This document shows, in pieces, positions 14,208 to 17,108 of a stretch of DNA of 17,108 nt. Source of the stretch: AWTP1-13 sp035714005 (lineage in GTDB: Bacteria > Pseudomonadota > Alphaproteobacteria > Rhizobiales > Hyphomicrobiaceae); assembly GCA_035714005.1 (NCBI GenBank), contig DASTMQ010000408.1, positions 1-17,108 on the forward strand. The letters run 5' to 3'. Under the pieces are notes generated by a model. It was given only the letters and a program-made list of their open reading frames with translations, did not search any database and was not told the DNA's origin. Position 1 is the stretch's first letter. Each line of letters starts with the position of its first letter. A program made the translations under genes and the position numbers.

Positions 14208-15089
14208 TTATGGGAAGAACGCGGCAAATTGCCGAAGGACTTCGTGCGGCCGTTCCTCGGCCAGGTAGTGGCCGCTGTCGATGGCGCCGACGCTGACAGC
14301 CTCGGCGCAGTAGCGACGCCAGATCTCGAGCGGTTCGTACCACTGGCCGATCTTGCCCTTTTCCCCCCACAAGACCAGCATCGGACATTGCACCTTGCTG
14401 CCAGCGTCACGGCTTGCACGATCGTGCTCCAGGTCGATGGTGGCGGCTGCGCGGTAGTCCTCGCACATGCCGACGACGGTTGCAGGCTGTCGTGTCGCCG
14501 CAAGATAGTCGGCGAGCGCCTCTGGATGGAAAAAGTCGGGCGGCTTTGGTTCACGCGAGGTGTGGGCGGTAAACCAGGCCTCGGGCGCCGCATTGATCAG
14601 CACCTCAGGAAATGGATGCGGTTGGGCGAACCAAAACCAATGATAGTAGCCGAGCCCAAACGCCATGTCGGTACGCTCGAAATGCTCGATGGTCGGAACG
14701 ATGTCGAGCACCGCCAACTTGATGACGCGCTGCGCGTGGTCGAGTGCCAGCCGGTGAGCAACGCGCGCGCCGCGGTCATGGCCAGCCAGGAAAAAGCGCT
14801 CGTGCCCGAAATAGCGCATGACTTCGACCATGTCCGTGGCCATCTCTCTCTTTGCATAGGGCGCATGATCGGACGTCGCCGGCGGCTTGAACGAGCCACC
14901 GTAGCCTCTGAGGTCGGGACAAACGACCGTGAACCGCTCGGCCAACGTCGGCGCCAGGTAGTGCCACATCAGGTGTGACTGCGGATTGCCATGCAACAGC
15001 AGCAACGGCGGCCCCGATCCGCCGTGGCGTAAGCGGATGCCGCCAGCGCTCACCATCACCGTTTCGAGACTAAATCCTGGAAACAGCAT
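14208..15089 (-). CDS. Alpha/beta hydrolase, fluoroacetate/haloacetate dehalogenase type
   Basis: This 293-residue protein closely follows the fluoroacetate dehalogenase pattern (Rhodopseudomonas palustris RPA1163 type, recalled from memory). The oxyanion motif is HGNPQ (33-37) and the nucleophile elbow GHDRGARVAHR gives Asp105 with Arg106 and Arg109 for carboxylate binding. The acid is Asp129 (LAVLDIVPT) and the base His274 (DSGHYLAEE). The halide pocket residues His150 and Trp151 (YYHWFWF) and Tyr212 (EDYRAAATID) are all present. Such enzymes hydrolyse C-F or C-Cl bonds in haloacetates to glycolate. ATG at 15089 gives the family N-terminus (MLFPGF) and length; a longer frame to 15239 runs through a terminator and is rejected. 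No obvious partner genes are adjacent. A broader epoxide-hydrolase or dehalogenase role remains possible. Confidence 0.85.
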   Translation of the reverse strand: MLFPGFSLETVMVSAGGIRLRHGGSGPPLLLLHGNPQSHLMWHYLAPTLAERFTVVCPDLRGYGGSFKPPATSDHAPYAKREMATDMVEVMRYFGHERFFLAGHDRGARVAHRLALDHAQRVIKLAVLDIVPTIEHFERTDMAFGLGYYHWFWFAQPHPFPEVLINAAPEAWFTAHTSREPKPPDFFHPEALADYLAATRQPATVVGMCEDYRAAATIDLEHDRASRDAGSKVQCPMLVLWGEKGKIGQWYEPLEIWRRYCAEAVSVGAIDSGHYLAEERPHEVLRQFAAFFP

Positions 15090-15237
15090 GCTCGGCCAGA
15101 TCAATGAAGTTCCCGCGCTATTATGCCTGCACGCGGTTTGACAAGAAAGGCGACCGTTAGGGAAGGTGGAAGGGCCGAAGCCGGCGCAGGGCGGCCAGCG
15201 CTCCCCCGTTAAGGTTCGCCTTGGCTCGGCGCAGCCC

Positions 15238-15266
15238 AAAAAGAAAGCTCCGCCGTGTGGCGGAGC
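15238..15266 (-). terminator. Rho-independent terminator of the small membrane protein gene
   Basis: A perfect 8-base stem, GCTCCGCC at 15247-15254 and GGCGGAGC at 15259-15266, with loop GTGT. On the minus strand it is followed by TTTCTTTTT (complement of 15238-15246). It lies about 25 bases past the stop of the 15291-15620 gene and upstream of the hydrolase gene, separating their transcripts. Confidence 0.85.
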
Positions 15267-15290
15267 CTTCTCGCGTCGGTCGTGAACCGC

Positions 15291-15620
15291 TCAGGGCTTT
15301 GTGGCTGGAGCCGGGGCGGGCGCCGGGGGCGTTGCTTGCGGCGCTGCGTTGGTATTCGGTGTCGGGCGTGCCGGCGCGGTCGCGTTAGGAACGTTCTCGG
15401 TCGTCCTCGGTGCCGGGGTGCCGCCACGATCCGCTGCCATGAGCAACCAGCCGCCGATGGCAATCAAGGCCGCCACCAGCAGCAGGGGGATATAGTTCCA
15501 GGCACCCTCTTCGGTACGGGTAACGCGCTCCCAGCCCGTGCGTGCGGGACGCTCGAAGCTCGCATCGCGAAGGGGATCGTCCTGACGTGGCGGAATTCGG
15601 TCGTTGGGTCTCTGATCCAT
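15291..15620 (-). CDS. Small single-span membrane protein with Pro/Ala-rich tail
   Basis: This 109-residue protein of unknown function has a charged N-terminal segment of about 43 residues (Asp/Arg-rich, for example RPNDRIPPRQDDPLRD). One membrane span follows at about 44-62 (IPLLLVAALIAIGGWLLMA), then a low-complexity tail of Pro, Ala, Thr and Asn to the end. Arg and Asp in the N-terminal part and the lack of a cleavage site suggest a membrane-anchored protein; the orientation is not certain. The ATG at 15620 has GGGAGA about six bases upstream, and a strong terminator follows the stop, so it looks like a real single-gene transcript. Similar short proteins with a Pro/Ala tail are common hypothetical proteins in alphaproteobacteria. 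No role can be assigned. Confidence 0.75.
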   Translation of the reverse strand: MDQRPNDRIPPRQDDPLRDASFERPARTGWERVTRTEEGAWNYIPLLLVAALIAIGGWLLMAADRGGTPAPRTTENVPNATAPARPTPNTNAAPQATPPAPAPAPATKP

Positions 15621-16175
15621 CTCGTGTCTCCCATGTTCTTGCTTGGAGAACGCGCGTTTTGTGGGCTGTGTTCCCGCAGAAACGCTCAGGCTGAAGGGCG
15701 TGCAAGCCTACGGCTCAGGTTCCGGCGCGGTGGCCGGTGCGCGCGTCGCGCCACGCCACGGCTTGCCGACGCCCACGCGCGCCGGCAAGGAAGGCACCGC
15801 CATGCTGCGGGCGCACCGAGCCCTCGACCAGGCGAGCGTTGTGGGCGCCTCAACGCTCAGTGTCGCTGGGCTTGTGGGCCAGAGGACGGAGACCGGACCC
15901 AGCGAATAACGCATTTGCCGCGGCAAACCAGAAGCGGCGCCTCGCGGGCGTTGCCATGCGGCAGACGATCAGGGTCCCGGTAGCCCAAGGCCATGACATG
16001 GCTCGGCGATGATGCCCCCTGCAGCTTTGCTCATCGATGCTCGCGGGCGCTATCGTGTGCCAGAGGTTGTGCGGCAATGCAGCTTTCGGCGGCGCAAAAA
16101 GGGGACTAAACAACGCTTGACGCGGATCGCCTTCAGTCATTCCTGTTTGATCCGGCAGGATGGAGCCCGTGGGCA
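15621..16175 (+). other. Gene-poor divergent region, 555 bases
   Basis: Lies between the small membrane protein gene (minus) and the racemase-family gene (plus) and should hold both promoters. A TTGACG at 16117-16122 could be a -35 element for the plus-strand gene, but no good -10 hexamer follows at the right spacing. Open frames here (for example plus 15643-15909 and minus 15708-15926) have low-complexity translations and no ribosome site or family likeness. I see no repeats or RNA genes. Confidence 0.5.
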
Positions 16176-16877
16176 ATGGCACAGCACATCGGCATTGTTG
16201 CATGCTCTTCGGAGGGCGCAGCCCTTTGCTATCGGACCATATGCTTGGAGGCGGCAACGCCGCTCGGGCGCTACGGCCATCCCGAGGTGTCGATGCATAC
16301 GCCTCCACTGGCCCAATATGTGCAATGTTTGGATCGCGCGGATTGGCGCGGTGTCGGCGAATTGATGCTCGCGTCGGCCGACAAGCTCGCCAAGATCGGC
16401 GCCGATTTCCTGATTTGCCCGGACAACACCATCCACCAAGCGCTCCCCCATATCGAGGCACGCTTGCCACGACCCTGGTTGCACATTGCCGAAGCGGTCG
16501 CCGACGCCGCGGTCGCGCGCGGCTTCCGACGCCTAGGGCTGACCGGAACGCGCTGGCTTGTGGATAGCGCGGTCTATCCGGAGAAACTTGAGGCGCGCGG
16601 GCTGGAATGGGTGCTGCCAAGCCCGGATGAACGCAGCGAGATCAACCGCATCATCATGGACGAGCTTGTCTGCGGCATCGTCAACCCTGATGCGGTCACC
16701 TACGTCCAGCGCGTGATCGGTCGGTTGCAAGCCCAGCGCTGTGATGCCGTGGTGCTAGGTTGCACCGAGTTGCCGCTGATCATCAGTGATGGCAACTCGG
16801 CGCTGCCGACCCTCGATTCGACGCGCCTGCTGGCGCGGGCGGCGGTCGATCGGGCCGCGCCCGGGGCGGCGGCATAA
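16176..16877 (+). CDS. Aspartate/glutamate racemase family protein with atypical first site
   Basis: This 233-residue protein has the two-lobed Asp/Glu racemase layout. The N-terminal strand is HIGIVACSSEGAALCYR. The first catalytic loop is DFLICPDNTIHQAL, with Asp83 directly before Asn84 where classical aspartate racemases have Cys; a Cys (Cys81) is displaced by two residues. The second loop VVLGCTELPL has the normal Cys195. Further family features are LGLTGTRWLVDS and the Tyr-containing VYPEKLEARG segment. Related enzymes such as E. coli YgeA also lack one of the two Cys, so one-sided or altered chemistry (racemase, isomerase or lyase on a dicarboxylic amino acid) is possible. ATG at 16176 has GGAG at 16162-16165, ten bases upstream, and gives the usual length. 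Substrate unknown; it has no clear operon partners in the window. Confidence 0.85.
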   Translation: MAQHIGIVACSSEGAALCYRTICLEAATPLGRYGHPEVSMHTPPLAQYVQCLDRADWRGVGELMLASADKLAKIGADFLICPDNTIHQALPHIEARLPRPWLHIAEAVADAAVARGFRRLGLTGTRWLVDSAVYPEKLEARGLEWVLPSPDERSEINRIIMDELVCGIVNPDAVTYVQRVIGRLQAQRCDAVVLGCTELPLIISDGNSALPTLDSTRLLARAAVDRAAPGAAA

Positions 16878-16992
16878 TCTGACGCCGCTTGGCGCAGCGT
16901 CCTGTCGCGCTATTGCCTGTCGTGCCGATGCCCCTACCTCGCCCCTGAGGGCCTCCCGGCCGGCCGCCAACATTACGCCCGCTTTTTTTAAG

Positions 16993-17020
16993 GCCGGAAG
17001 CGGGGACCCCCGCCTCCGGC
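16993..17020 (+). repeat. Near-perfect inverted repeat preceded by a T7 run
   Basis: GCCGGA-A-GCGGG pairs with CCCGC-C-TCCGGC, 11-12 pairs with one mismatch and a loop of about 2-4 bases. Seven T lie at 16983-16989, before the stem on the plus strand. On neither strand does a T run follow the stem, so it does not fit a standard terminator. It lies about 115 bases after the racemase-family stop. The rest of 16878-17108 shows no gene I can support. Confidence 0.6.
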
Positions 17021-17108
17021 ACGAAACCGCTACTCCGCGCAACGAGGCACGGGAGTATCGACGCCTGCCTCGTCCGTCGGCCGCGTGAGGCCAATGGTCA
17101 GGTATAAG

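Noticed and set aside
13720..14388. 222-codon minus-strand open frame across the gene-poor region and the hydrolase gene
   Set aside because: Part of it is the shadow of the hydrolase gene in another frame; the rest is Arg-rich with no domain and no ribosome site seen.
15090..15239. Upstream extension of the dehalogenase-like hydrolase to 15239
   Set aside because: It would add 50 residues unlike the family, and that start lies directly beside the terminator hairpin; ATG 15089 gives the expected N-terminus and length.
15850..16620. 256-codon minus-strand open frame opposite the racemase-family gene
   Set aside because: It is largely antisense to a clear gene, and its translation is Arg/Pro/Ser-rich as expected for a shadow frame.

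Overview
The window reads as a GC-rich chromosomal segment of an alphaproteobacterium, probably of the Hyphomicrobiales/Rhodospirillales type. This is inferred from base composition, from protein style, and from the DUF3141 / phosphotransacylase / acetate kinase / FabI gene block, which I recall from such genomes. No search was run. No rRNA, tRNA, CRISPR array, insertion sequence or phage gene is visible.

Layout. (1) Positions 1-2552, plus strand: the end of a universal stress protein gene, then a 3-hydroxybutyrate dehydrogenase and the two subunits of an AtoD/AtoA-type acetoacetate CoA-transferase, closed by a hairpin-plus-T terminator. (2) Positions 2656-10949, minus strand. Read in the direction of transcription, this holds a PhaC-like DUF3141 protein, a small unknown protein, a short phosphate acetyl/butyryltransferase, acetate kinase and an enoyl-ACP reductase (FabI). 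A possible 32-residue ORF, a GNAT acetyltransferase and a SulP-STAS anion transporter follow. The ackA and fabI genes overlap by four bases. (3) Positions 10950-11715: a 766-base divergent intergenic region with a perfect 25-base tandem duplication. (4) A plus-strand PPK2-type polyphosphate kinase overlaps tail-to-tail with a minus-strand AI-2E family membrane protein. (5) Positions 13737-17108: more scattered genes, namely a minus-strand alpha/beta hydrolase with the full residue set of fluoroacetate dehalogenases, a small single-span membrane protein with its own terminator, and a plus-strand Asp/Glu racemase-family protein whose first catalytic Cys is replaced by Asp. Between them lie two gene-poor stretches.

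How they may work together (inference). The first operon turns 3-hydroxybutyrate into acetoacetate and acetoacetyl-CoA, releasing acetate if acetyl-CoA is the CoA donor. The minus-strand operon can turn short acyl-CoA into acyl phosphate and then ATP, and it carries a PHA-synthase-like protein and an enoyl reductase. With the stress protein and the polyphosphate kinase, the region looks like a reserve-carbon and energy island for oxygen or energy limitation. The DUF3141 protein and its small partner are the least understood parts and the best candidates for undescribed biology.
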